From Candidatus Gastranaerophilales bacterium (GTDB lineage Bacteria > Cyanobacteriota > Vampirovibrionia > Gastranaerophilales > Gastranaerophilaceae), in assembly GCA_947626225.1 (NCBI GenBank), contig CANQRH010000004.1, positions 124,001 through 188,000 on the forward strand: a stretch of DNA of 64,000 bases. The letters run 5' to 3'. Below, piece by piece: positions 35,558 through 44,483 of the stretch. The first letter of the stretch is position 1; every line of letters begins with the position of its first letter. A program made the position numbers and the translations under genes. The notes below the pieces were generated by a model that was given only the letters and a program-made list of their open reading frames with translations, did not search any database and had not been told where the DNA came from.

Positions 35558-35937
35558 AACGACCGCAGTGCGCGCAGCACCCGCCGGAGGCAAAAAGGTT
35601 ATTAACCCTCTCCCAAAAAGGAGAGGATATAAAAAAAATCTCATTCAACTTAAGCTCCGCGTAAGCGGAAAGCTTAATCATTCCTCTCCCGTCTGAAAGA
35701 CGGGAGTTTTCTTATGAATTTACCCCTTATTCATAATTGTTACAATTACACTTTAAATCGCTGATATCAAGGATTTACACCGCTTTTTCCTCCGCCGATT
35801 TTCTATTTAGACTTGCAAAAATTTTTTTTTGTTATACGATGTATATATAATCATTCTTAAAAGTTTTTGATTTTGTTGTAGAAACAGATCGTTAGGGAAT
35901 TTTTAGGAATCTCAATTTACAATAAGAGGATTACATT
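35558..35937. other. intergenic stretch with hairpins; slt promoter region
   Basis: The gene-free stretch from 35413 to 35937 holds, after the tandem repeats, a CCTCTCC / GGAGAGG hairpin (35607-35626), a GC-rich AGCTCCGCG...CGGAAAGCT inverted pair, a strong terminator (listed separately), then AT-rich DNA. TGTTACAAT near 35748 and TATATAAT near 35847 look like -10 boxes for the lytic transglycosylase. No coding frame seen. Confidence 0.55.
35686..35713 (+). terminator. intrinsic terminator in the 35-kb intergenic region
   Basis: An 8-bp stem CTCCCGTC / GACGGGAG with a TGAAA loop, followed by TTTTCTT. The nearest upstream gene is the surface-fibre gene ending at 35412. Confidence 0.8.
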
Positions 35938-36552
35938 TTGAAAAAATTGTTACTGTTAACTTTTACACTATTGTGTGTATTGTTCACAAATACGCAATGT
36001 CAGGCAGCTGACGTCAATACTGTAAAAGCCGCAATAGTAAAACATGCTATTGAAATGGGTGTGGATCCTGCTATAGCTCTCAGCATTGCACGCACCGAAT
36101 CAGGATTCAGACATGAAGCACGAAGTGCTCACGGTGCCGTTGGCGTATTCCAGTTAATGCCTTCCACCGCCAGAAGAATGGGGCTTAATCCGTATTCTTT
36201 AAATGACAATATTAAAGGCGGAATTTTGTATTACAAAAAAATGTACAATATGTTTGGCTCGGTTGAACTCGCTCTCGCAGCATACAACGCAGGCCCCGGC
36301 AACGTTAAAAGATACCATGCCGTCCCGCCTTATGCCGAAACCAGACGATTCGTTAACAAAATCATGACCGATGTGAAAAACCAAAAGGCTAATCCCGATC
36401 CGGTCGTTGCGAAAGTTAAATCAGGCGCTTATTCTAATTTGAATGCAAAAGCTCCCACACCTAAAATTATTGACGCAAAAGAACTTCAGGTAGAAGTGCT
36501 TGACGAAAAACCGATAGAACTTAAACTTGAAACTCTTACGGTTACCATCTAA
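35938..36552 (+). CDS. lytic transglycosylase (SLT domain), secreted
   Basis: 204 residues, starting at TTG with AGAGGA upstream. Signal peptide MKKLLLLTFTLLCVLF...CQA, then the SLT fold with catalytic Glu54 in ARTESGFRHEARS, GAVGVFQLMPSTARRMG and ALAAYNAGPGNVKRY. It cleaves peptidoglycan glycan strands with anhydro-muramyl formation. The last 50 residues are a low-complexity tail. Such enzymes open the wall for turnover or for secretion and pilus machines; the context does not tell which. Own terminator. Confidence 0.92.
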   Translation: MKKLLLLTFTLLCVLFTNTQCQAADVNTVKAAIVKHAIEMGVDPAIALSIARTESGFRHEARSAHGAVGVFQLMPSTARRMGLNPYSLNDNIKGGILYYKKMYNMFGSVELALAAYNAGPGNVKRYHAVPPYAETRRFVNKIMTDVKNQKANPDPVVAKVKSGAYSNLNAKAPTPKIIDAKELQVEVLDEKPIELKLETLTVTI

Positions 36553-36582
36553 AAAAAAGGAACCTTCAAGGTTCCTTTTTTT
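36553..36582. terminator. terminator shared by slt and the convergent peptidase gene
   Basis: A-run, GGAACC / GGTTCC stem with a 5-nt loop, T-run; symmetric enough to work in both directions. Confidence 0.85.
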
Positions 36583-37744
36583 ATCCGTTATAAACTCTGA
36601 AAAATTCCCTCAAAAGCTCATGCCCTTTTAAAATGCTCTTGTATTCAAGATATTCGTTTTTTGAGTGCATGTTATGTACAGTCGCAAGCCCTACCAGATA
36701 CGGGATAAATTTTTCATCGTTTTTGTTTGTTTGGTTTGCATAAATATGAGTTTCCGCTCCCGCATGGAACGATGTAATATCAGGTTCAACACCGACTTTT
36801 CTTGCCGCTGTTTCAAAAAGTATCGGAATATATTCATCATCAACCTTTTCAAACGGCGGAAGATGTTCTTCAAAATTTATCCGCGCCTGAGCCACTTCGC
36901 CGTAATTCTTGTTAAATTCATCAATAACCAAACTCATTTTCAGCTTTAATTCTTCCTCTTTTTTACGGCTTGAACTTCTTATTGAATAGCTTACGGAAGC
37001 TTCAGGGTTGATAATATTGGTAACATTAATATCTCCCGCACTGATTCCGCCAAGGTTACAGGAAGTTACGACCGTTCCGTTTTCTTCGTAAAATACTCCC
37101 TGCGGTAGTTTTGAAATAATATCGGCTATAAGTTTTGCGGCGTTTGCTCTTGTTTTGTCGCCGATATCTATGCCGGAGTGACCGCCTTTACGACTTTGAA
37201 CATCAATTTTTACAAGCGTATAGCTTGCTCCCGAAACCTCTAACTGACCGAGAGTATCGCTGTCGCATACCAATAAGTATTTCGATTTTATATTTTTAAA
37301 GTTCACATGCCTGATACCGGACATTCCCGATTCCTCGTCACGTGTGAATACGCATTCAAGCCCGCCGTGCTCAGTATCGGAATTTGCAATTTCTTTCGCA
37401 AAAAGCAGTGCATTTGCAACACCGGCTTTATCATCTCCGCCGAGAGTCCTGTTTTCGGCATGAATATTGCCTTCCTCATCAAGATAAAGGTTTACGGGGC
37501 TGTCATCGCCTATAACGTCCATGTGTGCCGATAAAAGAAGCGGTTCTTTGCCTGAAACCGTTGCCGGAATATCTATAAGCACATTCCCGTAATCATCAAG
37601 AGTACATTTCATATTGTTTTTTGAACAGTATTCTTTGATAAATTGTGCTACTTTTTCCTCATGCAGCGACGGTGACGGGATTTGAGCAAGTGTGCAGAAA
37701 AGGTCTATAAGCTCATGTTCGTTTCTTAATTCTTGTATATCCAT
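36581..37744 (-). CDS. M20-family metallopeptidase (peptidase T-like)
   Basis: 387 residues. Zinc-site motifs: LLSAHMDV (H74, D76), LGGDDKAG (D104), RDEESG (E137/E138), CDSD and NMHSKNEYL near the C-terminus; a lid/dimerisation domain lies between. Related to tripeptidase PepT and the PepT-like M20B proteins, so a cytosolic aminotripeptidase or dipeptidase. No signal peptide. AGAGGA ribosome-binding site. Single gene. Confidence 0.88.
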   Translation of the reverse strand: MDIQELRNEHELIDLFCTLAQIPSPSLHEEKVAQFIKEYCSKNNMKCTLDDYGNVLIDIPATVSGKEPLLLSAHMDVIGDDSPVNLYLDEEGNIHAENRTLGGDDKAGVANALLFAKEIANSDTEHGGLECVFTRDEESGMSGIRHVNFKNIKSKYLLVCDSDTLGQLEVSGASYTLVKIDVQSRKGGHSGIDIGDKTRANAAKLIADIISKLPQGVFYEENGTVVTSCNLGGISAGDINVTNIINPEASVSYSIRSSSRKKEEELKLKMSLVIDEFNKNYGEVAQARINFEEHLPPFEKVDDEYIPILFETAARKVGVEPDITSFHAGAETHIYANQTNKNDEKFIPYLVGLATVHNMHSKNEYLEYKSILKGHELLREFFRVYNG

Positions 37745-37857
37745 TGTCTTTTCCTCTCTTTACAAGAATTATTCTAGCACTTTTTGTGAATTTGGCAACG
37801 GAATTAATCGAATAATTTGTTAATAAAATTTAACATTGTAACGAATTGTAAGCTTGA

Positions 37858-37887
37858 TTTACAAAACCCCGAAACCCTTGCTATAAT
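37858..37887 (+). promoter_or_regulatory. probable promoter upstream of the CATAG repeat
   Basis: TTTACA (37858-37863), 18-nt spacer, TATAAT (37882-37887). The pentanucleotide repeat begins 5 nt after the -10, so the repeat would lie at the transcription start. Confidence 0.6.
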
Positions 37888-37891
37888 TCCT

Positions 37892-37926
37892 CATAGCATA
37901 GCATAGCATAGCATAGCATAGCATAG
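37892..37926. repeat. seven tandem CATAG pentanucleotides
   Basis: Seven perfect copies of CATAG, followed by CAG. They sit between a -10 box and the start of the C-tract gene (38020), in DNA with stops in the downstream gene's direction, so they are noncoding. Confidence 0.9.
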
Positions 37927-38019
37927 CAGTAATTTTGCGTCTAATTCCGTTTTTTCTGAAATTTTTCTGCGGAGTTTGTTTTTATATAAATAAGAGAGTA
38001 TAAAAATAAGGAAAACTTT

Positions 38020-39785
38020 ATGCAACCGATTTTGCCCCCCCCCCCCCATCAATTACCGTAAGTAAAAACCTTGCTTCTTCAATAAGAAATTTTATTAAAG
38101 CACAGGGCGGTAAAAATGTTAGTGAAACTCAGATGAATGCTATTTTGCAAAAGGTGGCAAAATTTGATGCCGAACGTGATTCGGGAGCTCGTGCCGGCGG
38201 TTCAATATTTGACGGCGGAAGTAAATATTTGGGCGGTTCAGGCAGAGATTTTCAGGTTAAACAAGGACAAACAATACAGTTGAGCGTTGAAGAATATAAC
38301 GAAATATTCGCAGGTTTTCTTGATGAAATTAAGGAGCCTAAACCTGAAAACAAGCCCAACATTCCGGAACTTCAAACACCTTCACTATCGGAACAAACTC
38401 TTACTAAGACATCGGAAATGCCCTCGCAACTTGAAAAAATGCCGACTGCAGAAACAGAAACAATTTTGGATAGCGTCGACGGTAAAGTTCTTGAACGTGA
38501 AGTAAACGGTAAGAAAACAAAAATTTCCGTTGCAACCATTGACGGTCAGAAAGTTCGCAGGGAAATTAAAGAGGACGGTTCACTCGGCGATGAACTCGTA
38601 ACAATTTCCACACACGGAAAAAATAAATATGTAACCAAATCCGAAATGGAAAACCAAATGAAAACCGCTTTGGGATTGGATGAGAATGCCGAATTACCCT
38701 CTGACATTCAAGGTTCTTACGTTTCAGTGGGCGGAAATCCCGTTTTAATCTTTAAAAAAGACGGCAAGACCATGGATCAGGCAGAATTGAGAGAATATGT
38801 AAGTAATTTGAAAGTTCAAACGCAAGCATCTCCTGTACCTGAGGAAGTTGCCGCTGCTGAAGAAATTCCCGTTGCGGACGGAAATTCAACAGTTGAACAA
38901 AAGGATGAAGTGGTAATAAATGCTTCTGAAGTTAAAATTGAAAAACATGAAGTTGGGCCGGCAAATGATCCTAATTATGAAGCAAGCAGACTTTCACTGG
39001 TTAAGGAAGATTTTAATGCTAACGGACAGGTCGGAAAAATTTCGCAGGGTAAATATTACATTAACGGAATGGAAGTTTCAAAAGATGTTTATGATAGTGC
39101 AAAAGCAAGCGCAACTGCAAACGATACGGTTAAACCGGAGAACACAAAACTTACACCGGACGAAATAAATGCAAAAATAGCTGATTTAAAACCCGGTGAG
39201 GAGTTTAAGTATCAGTATTCATCCGGCTATTCATTGGGAAGCAGCAGTTTTCACGAATCTAAACCTATCAAATGGAAACGCGAAGATGACGGAACTCTTA
39301 CCAAGACCACACGCGAATTTGTATATGCAGATAACGGAACAGTTGTTCTGAATTTGTCCGAACATTATTCTGCTGACGGTAAAACATTGTTAGATAAAGA
39401 TACTAATGCAAAATCTTTAGTATGTGCCAAGGAATTAAAATCTACAATACATTATCAAAACGGAAAGACAACCGATATCACAACCGATTTAACAAATGTT
39501 GATAAACATCTTTTAAAACGTGGTCTGTACGGAAGTTATGATTCCGCATCAAGATTGTTATCATCACTAACTAATCAGGCAAAAATAGATTCTGATAAAT
39601 TTTCATCTCAAGAATTTAGAAATACCGATGGAGAATCCGTTGTAATTTTTAAAGATAACAAATTCTTTAATGAAAAAGGTAAAGAGATTGACTTTGATAA
39701 AGCGCATAAGATTTTATCAAAATTAAATGAATCAGGCAAATTAGGTTCTTTGGTTCAGATATACCAAAACGATATAGCGGAATAA
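38020..39785 (+). CDS. large hypothetical protein split at its 5' end by a C13 tract (possible phase-variable gene)
   Basis: The ATG at 38020 has AAGGA 8 nt upstream. It reads MQPIL and then enters 13 Cs, after which this frame stops at 38059. The long open frame (38133 to 39785, 550 residues) is in another phase, open right back through the C tract. With 14 or 11 Cs the two join into a protein of 588 residues (or one proline shorter), so the copy shown is in the off phase or holds a homopolymer error. The only in-frame ATG after the tract (38133) lacks a ribosome-binding site. The protein is hydrophilic, without signal peptide or membrane span, with Glu/Pro-rich linkers (about 95-125 and 235-290) between folded-looking parts. 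No family recognised. Confidence 0.65.
38035..38047. repeat. C13 homopolymer at codons 6-10 of the 38-kb gene
   Basis: Thirteen consecutive Cs directly after ATTTTG. The tract length sets the reading frame between the start codon and the downstream 550-codon frame. Confidence 0.9.
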
Positions 39786-39822
39786 AAAAACGGTAATCAC
39801 ACCTTTATATAATTGTGGTAAA

Positions 39823-42183
39823 TTAATTCACATCAATCACGCTGACACCGTCACCGCCTTCACTGTCATTCCCGGGGCGGAATTTGGCGACATAAGGCGA
39901 TGTGGACAGAAAATCCCTTACGGCTGATTTTAACGCACCCGTGCCGTGTCCGTGAATTACCGTAACATTCGCCAGATTTGCAAGACTCGCTTTGTCAAGA
40001 TAAAATTCAAGGCTGTCAAGCGCTTCCTCTACCTTGTAACCGCGAAGGTCAAGCGTGTTTGATATATCGGTTTTCCTAAGCTCAAAACTTTCCAAGGATT
40101 TGGGTTTGTAAACATTTTGCTTCTTCTCGTAAGCTTCATCATAAGGCGCAAGTTTTTCACACTTAATTTTTGTTTTTATATTGCCCATCTGAACGCTTGC
40201 ATATTGATTTTTGTCAGGCAGAGAAAGCAAAACCACCGGCTGATTTAATCCTTTTAAAAGCAGTTTGTCGTTAACTTTTACATTTTCCCAGTCTATATCC
40301 GCGTACTTTTGCTTTTCATCGTATTGGGATAAATCCGAACGGAATTTGCTTTCCGTTTGTGCAAGCCTTGCATAAGACCGCCTTGCAATCTTTTCGGTTT
40401 TTTCCCGCCGCAATTCATCAAGTATTTCTTTGATTTCCGATTTGACCTCCAAAAGCTCACGATCAAATTTGTCTTTTATGTTTTTAACCGTTTTTTTCTT
40501 GTCTTTTCGCGCATTTTCCAGTGCAATTTCATATTCCCGCTTGATATTTTCGGATTCTTCCTTAATTTCATCTGCTTCTTTGAGACTTTGTGCAAGTTTT
40601 GCCTGTGTTTCCTGTAATTTTTCCACAACAAGTATTGAAGGATCTTTCGTGGAAACTACAATTTCTTTGGCTTTTCGCGTAAGTTCTTCATCCAGCCCGA
40701 GATTTTGTGCAATTGATATTGCGTTGCTGAGTCCCGGAATGCCCAACAAAAGCTTGTATGTCGGTTTTAAGGTCTCCGTGTCAAATTCCACCGATGCATT
40801 TTTAAAATACGGATTCGTATATTCAAGCGCTTTTAACTCTCCGTAATGCGTCGTAACGGTCGATTTAACATTTTCCCGTGCAAGTTTTTCAAGGATTACC
40901 TGAGCCAAAACGGCACCTTCTACGGGATCGGTGCCCGCACATATTTCATCAAGAATTACAAAAGTTTTGGGGTTGCTTTCCTTCAGGATTTCTATAATGT
41001 TTGTCATATGTGATGAAAATGTCGAAAGATTTTGCAAAATACTCTGATCATCTCCGATATCGGCGTAAACTCTCTCAAACGGATAAATTTTTGCATGTGT
41101 GCAGGGCAGAAACATTCCCGTTTTTGCCATAAGAATAAATAACCCGATTGTTTTTATCGTAACGGTTTTTCCGCCGGTGTTGGAACCTGTGATTATTACC
41201 GATTTGTATTCTTTTCCTATTTCAAAATTGTTTGTAACTATATTTTCAACATTTAAAAGCGGATGACGCATATTCTCAAGTTCAACAATTCTCTCGGTCA
41301 CAATTTCGGGCTCTGCGGCATTGAATTTTACCGCGTAACGTGCTTTTGCAAAATGATAATCTATTGTGGCAAGTATTCCTTCACTCAATGCCAAATCTTT
41401 TATCGCAATTTTTACAAGTCCCGTCAGTTCGGTCAAAATTCTGATAATTTCGGAATGAATTTTTGAATTGATTTCTCTGATTTTGTTGTTCAAAGGCACG
41501 ATTTGTGAAGGTTCTATGTAAAAAGTTTTATTCGTTGCGGAAACATCGTGAACGATACCCTGTACTTTACTTTTTGAAGATGCCATTACCTGAAAGACAA
41601 TTCTGTCATCTCTTGTTGTGTAAATATTTTCCTGAAGATGTTTTGTAAACTCCGGGGAATTTAAAAGTGAGCTTACCGTGTTTTTAAGGTTTTTTTCGGT
41701 ATCTTTAAGGGAAGAATAAAGCCCTTTAAGTTCGGGCGTTGCATCATGTTTAACGCTCAAATTCTCATCAAAAGTATTGAATATTCTTTCTTCAAGAAGC
41801 TTATCGGAAATTAAATCCCGTGAAGCTTGGAAAAGTATTGCTTCTTCGGGAAGATTTTCACTCAAAAACTTTTTTACAAGCCTTGAAGTTTTAAGGGTTT
41901 TAGCCGTATCAATAAGCATTTGTTCAGACAGATAGCCCGTATTAAGATTGCTTTTTATTTCCTCAATATTTGCGATATATTCAATCGGTATGTCACAAGG
42001 CATATCGAGAACAAATTTTGCTTCCCTTGTGCACCGGAGTTCTTTGTTTATTTTTACTATATCGTCAAACGGCAATGTTTCAAGGCAGATTCTTTTGCTC
42101 TGCGGAGTTTTTGCAAAATCGGCAAGCTGTTCGGATATTTTGTCAAATTCAAGTGCTTTTCGGCTTTTTTCGCTGATATTCAT
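39823..42183 (-). CDS. mutS2: MutS2 family ATPase/endonuclease
   Basis: 786 residues. MutS-like core and clamp helices, Walker A in ITGSNTGGKTVT, FVILDEICAGTDP (Walker B), a long coiled coil (about 510-620) and the C-terminal Smr nuclease domain with LDLRGYKVEEAL and VIHGHGTGAL. It suppresses recombination and, in some bacteria, splits collided ribosomes; it is not the mismatch-repair MutS. No Shine-Dalgarno is seen: a minus-strand TATTAT lies 7 nt before the ATG. Confidence 0.96.
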   Translation of the reverse strand: MNISEKSRKALEFDKISEQLADFAKTPQSKRICLETLPFDDIVKINKELRCTREAKFVLDMPCDIPIEYIANIEEIKSNLNTGYLSEQMLIDTAKTLKTSRLVKKFLSENLPEEAILFQASRDLISDKLLEERIFNTFDENLSVKHDATPELKGLYSSLKDTEKNLKNTVSSLLNSPEFTKHLQENIYTTRDDRIVFQVMASSKSKVQGIVHDVSATNKTFYIEPSQIVPLNNKIREINSKIHSEIIRILTELTGLVKIAIKDLALSEGILATIDYHFAKARYAVKFNAAEPEIVTERIVELENMRHPLLNVENIVTNNFEIGKEYKSVIITGSNTGGKTVTIKTIGLFILMAKTGMFLPCTHAKIYPFERVYADIGDDQSILQNLSTFSSHMTNIIEILKESNPKTFVILDEICAGTDPVEGAVLAQVILEKLARENVKSTVTTHYGELKALEYTNPYFKNASVEFDTETLKPTYKLLLGIPGLSNAISIAQNLGLDEELTRKAKEIVVSTKDPSILVVEKLQETQAKLAQSLKEADEIKEESENIKREYEIALENARKDKKKTVKNIKDKFDRELLEVKSEIKEILDELRREKTEKIARRSYARLAQTESKFRSDLSQYDEKQKYADIDWENVKVNDKLLLKGLNQPVVLLSLPDKNQYASVQMGNIKTKIKCEKLAPYDEAYEKKQNVYKPKSLESFELRKTDISNTLDLRGYKVEEALDSLEFYLDKASLANLANVTVIHGHGTGALKSAVRDFLSTSPYVAKFRPGNDSEGGDGVSVIDVN

Positions 42184-42190
42184 AATGCAT

Positions 42191-42219
42191 ATAATAATAT
42201 AAAAATGTCATGGTATAAT
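42191..42219. promoter_or_regulatory. back-to-back -10 boxes for mutS2 and the SDR gene
   Basis: The whole 42-nt gap holds a minus-strand TATTAT (42191-42196), 7 nt from the mutS2 ATG, and a plus-strand extended -10 TGGTATAAT (42211-42219), 6 nt from the SDR ATG. Both genes lack ribosome-binding sites. Confidence 0.55.
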
Positions 42220-42225
42220 TGATTT

Positions 42226-43026
42226 ATGAAGAAATATGTAATTACGGGCTCAACATCGGGTATCGGCAAAGCTTTACTTGAGCATTTTTGTGAAGAAAAC
42301 ATTGTTTTTGCAGGCTACAGAAATGAAAAATACCTTGCGGATTTGAAAAAATTTGAAAACGTAATTCCGTTTTATATTGATATGGAAAAAACCGAAACGA
42401 TTGAGCAGGCAGCCGAATTTATTAAATCAAAAACAGATAAGATTAATACGCTGTTAAATGTTGCGGGCTGTGTTACCGCGGGGATTACGGAGAGAATTGA
42501 TATAAATAAAATTAAAAATCAGTTTCAAGTTAATACATTTTCTCATCTGGATTTTACACAAAGGCTTTCTGATATTTTAAAAGACGGGAAAATTATAAAT
42601 ATAAGTTCTATGGCAAGTTTTGGGATTTTTCCGTTTGTTGCGCCTTACTGTGCTTCCAAGCGTGCGCTTGATATACTGTTTAATTCCATGATGCTTGAGT
42701 CTGACGTGAAAGTCGTATCAATAAAACCCGGTGTTATAGCTACGCCTCTGTGGGATAAATCCGTTGAATTAAATCAGGACTCCATTGAAAATTCCGCAGG
42801 ATATGAAAACCAAATGAAATATATGGTTAACAGTGCGCGTAAGAACGGTCAAAACGGATTAAATGTTCAAAAAGTCGTTGATTTAATAATAAAAGTTGAC
42901 GGTATGGACAATCCCAAACCTTCTTATACGGTCGGTAAAGATGCATACTTCGCACAAATAATATCAAGACTGCCTTTTGATATTCAAAATAAACTTATAA
43001 AACTCGGTTTAAGGTATAAATTTTAA
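42226..43026 (+). CDS. short-chain dehydrogenase/reductase
   Basis: 266 residues, Rossmann fold with TGSTSGIGKALLEHF at the N-terminus, NVAGCVTAG, and the catalytic YCASK after a serine-containing ISSMASFG strand. NAD(P)-dependent oxidoreductase; the C-terminal part resembles the retinol-dehydrogenase-like group acting on lipids or sterols, but the substrate is unknown. Probably leaderless (extended -10 6 nt before the ATG). Confidence 0.9.
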   Translation: MKKYVITGSTSGIGKALLEHFCEENIVFAGYRNEKYLADLKKFENVIPFYIDMEKTETIEQAAEFIKSKTDKINTLLNVAGCVTAGITERIDINKIKNQFQVNTFSHLDFTQRLSDILKDGKIINISSMASFGIFPFVAPYCASKRALDILFNSMMLESDVKVVSIKPGVIATPLWDKSVELNQDSIENSAGYENQMKYMVNSARKNGQNGLNVQKVVDLIIKVDGMDNPKPSYTVGKDAYFAQIISRLPFDIQNKLIKLGLRYKF

Positions 43027-43152
43027 GTTCTTAGCCTGAAAGATTGCGAATAAGACATTTCCCTTGACGGAAAAGGACAATTGTTCGTACATAATTCATA
43101 CGCCGATTAGCTCATTCACTTATTTATTCTTTTGTGTTAATGTTTCTATGAT

Positions 43153-44457
43153 ATGAAAATTGCTTTATTAAATCACGGATGTGCAAAAAACCTTGTTGAC
43201 AGTGAACTTATGCTCGGACTTTTGGCTCAAAAGGGGCATCAAATTACGCTTGATGAAAATGATGCGGATATTGTGGTTATAAATACCTGTTCATTTATTC
43301 ATGATGCTGAAAAGGAATCCGTTCAATCAATTTTGCAGATTGCTCAGAGCGGTAAAAAGGTTATTGTAACCGGTTGTCTGCCTCAGAAGTATAAAGGTGA
43401 TTTGAAAAAAGCAATTCCGGAAATTTCCGGTATGGTTGGAACCTCAGATTTAAAAGAGATTGCGGATGTTGTTGAAAAAGTTGCAAACAATGAACGTTAT
43501 GTTTCAAAAGTTTCCGAAAAGCCCGATTATGTTTACCCTGAGAATATCGAAAGACAGCAGATAACAGTTGGTGCAAGTTCTTATATAAAAATTGCAGACG
43601 GATGCAATTATCACTGCGGATACTGTATTATTCCAAATCTGCGCGGGGAATACCATTCCCGTCCGATTGAAAGTATTGTTGATGAAGCGAAAGCGCTTGT
43701 CCAAAAAGGGGTGACGGAAATTGTTCTTATTGCTCAGGATACAACAAGCTATGGTATAGACTTATACGGCAGGCAGTCGCTCCCAAAGCTTCTTGAAGAA
43801 CTAAACAAAACAGACGGTTTGGGCTGGATCAGAATTATGTATGCTTATCCTTCCCAGATGACGGATGAACTTATTGATGCGATTGCAAAATTTGACAAAG
43901 TGGTAAAATATATTGATCTTCCGCTTCAGCATTGCAATGCGGAAATTTTGAAAGCTATGCGCCGTCCGGTTATGGATTACGAAGAACTTATCCGCAAAAT
44001 CAGAAGCAAAATACCTGATGTGGCTGTTCGAACCGCATTTATTGTGGGATATCCCGGAGAAACCGATGAGCAGTTTAACGAACTTTATGACTTTGTTAAA
44101 CGGGTTAAATTCGATAAAATGGGCGTATTTGAATATTCAAGAGAAAAAAATACAGTTTCATATTCAATGACTGAGCAGATTCCGGCAAAGGTAAAAAAAC
44201 AAAGATATAATAAGCTGATGAAATTACAGCAAAAAATTTCGAGAGAAATTAATGAAACTTATGTAGGAAAAACTATTCCTTGTATTGTTGAGGGATATAC
44301 TGATGACGGAGTTGTTTTAATGCGCTCCGGGCATGACGCACCTGAAATTGACGGACTGGTTTATGCATCGTCTGCTGATAAAGCGGTTCCCGGAGATATT
44401 GAAAATGTTTATATTGAGCGTGCGGATGAGTACGATTTATACGGAATTTTACAATAA
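43153..44457 (+). CDS. rimO: ribosomal protein uS12 methylthiotransferase
   Basis: 434 residues: N-terminal UPF0004 domain (NHGCAKNLVDSE, NTCSF and GCLPQKY provide three cysteines), a radical-SAM barrel with C151, C155 and C158 in CNYHCGYC, and a C-terminal TRAM domain. It methylthiolates an aspartate of ribosomal protein S12. RimO rather than MiaB, judged from the CAKNLVDSE and IIPNLRGEYHSRP motifs. The ribosome-binding site is weak. Confidence 0.95.
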   Translation: MKIALLNHGCAKNLVDSELMLGLLAQKGHQITLDENDADIVVINTCSFIHDAEKESVQSILQIAQSGKKVIVTGCLPQKYKGDLKKAIPEISGMVGTSDLKEIADVVEKVANNERYVSKVSEKPDYVYPENIERQQITVGASSYIKIADGCNYHCGYCIIPNLRGEYHSRPIESIVDEAKALVQKGVTEIVLIAQDTTSYGIDLYGRQSLPKLLEELNKTDGLGWIRIMYAYPSQMTDELIDAIAKFDKVVKYIDLPLQHCNAEILKAMRRPVMDYEELIRKIRSKIPDVAVRTAFIVGYPGETDEQFNELYDFVKRVKFDKMGVFEYSREKNTVSYSMTEQIPAKVKKQRYNKLMKLQQKISREINETYVGKTIPCIVEGYTDDGVVLMRSGHDAPEIDGLVYASSADKAVPGDIENVYIERADEYDLYGILQ

Positions 44458-44467
44458 ATTATTATTG

Positions 44468-44476
44468 TGTTATAAA
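44468..44476 (+). promoter_or_regulatory. extended -10 box 7 nt before the flippase gene (possible leaderless promoter)
   Basis: TGTTATAAA followed by seven bases and the ATG at 44484. No ribosome-binding site. It lies just after the rimO stop. Confidence 0.5.
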
Positions 44477-44483
44477 AATAATT

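Noticed and set aside
37892..37926. Short tandem repeats as a CRISPR remnant
   Set aside because: Units of 5 bp without spacers; a simple sequence repeat.
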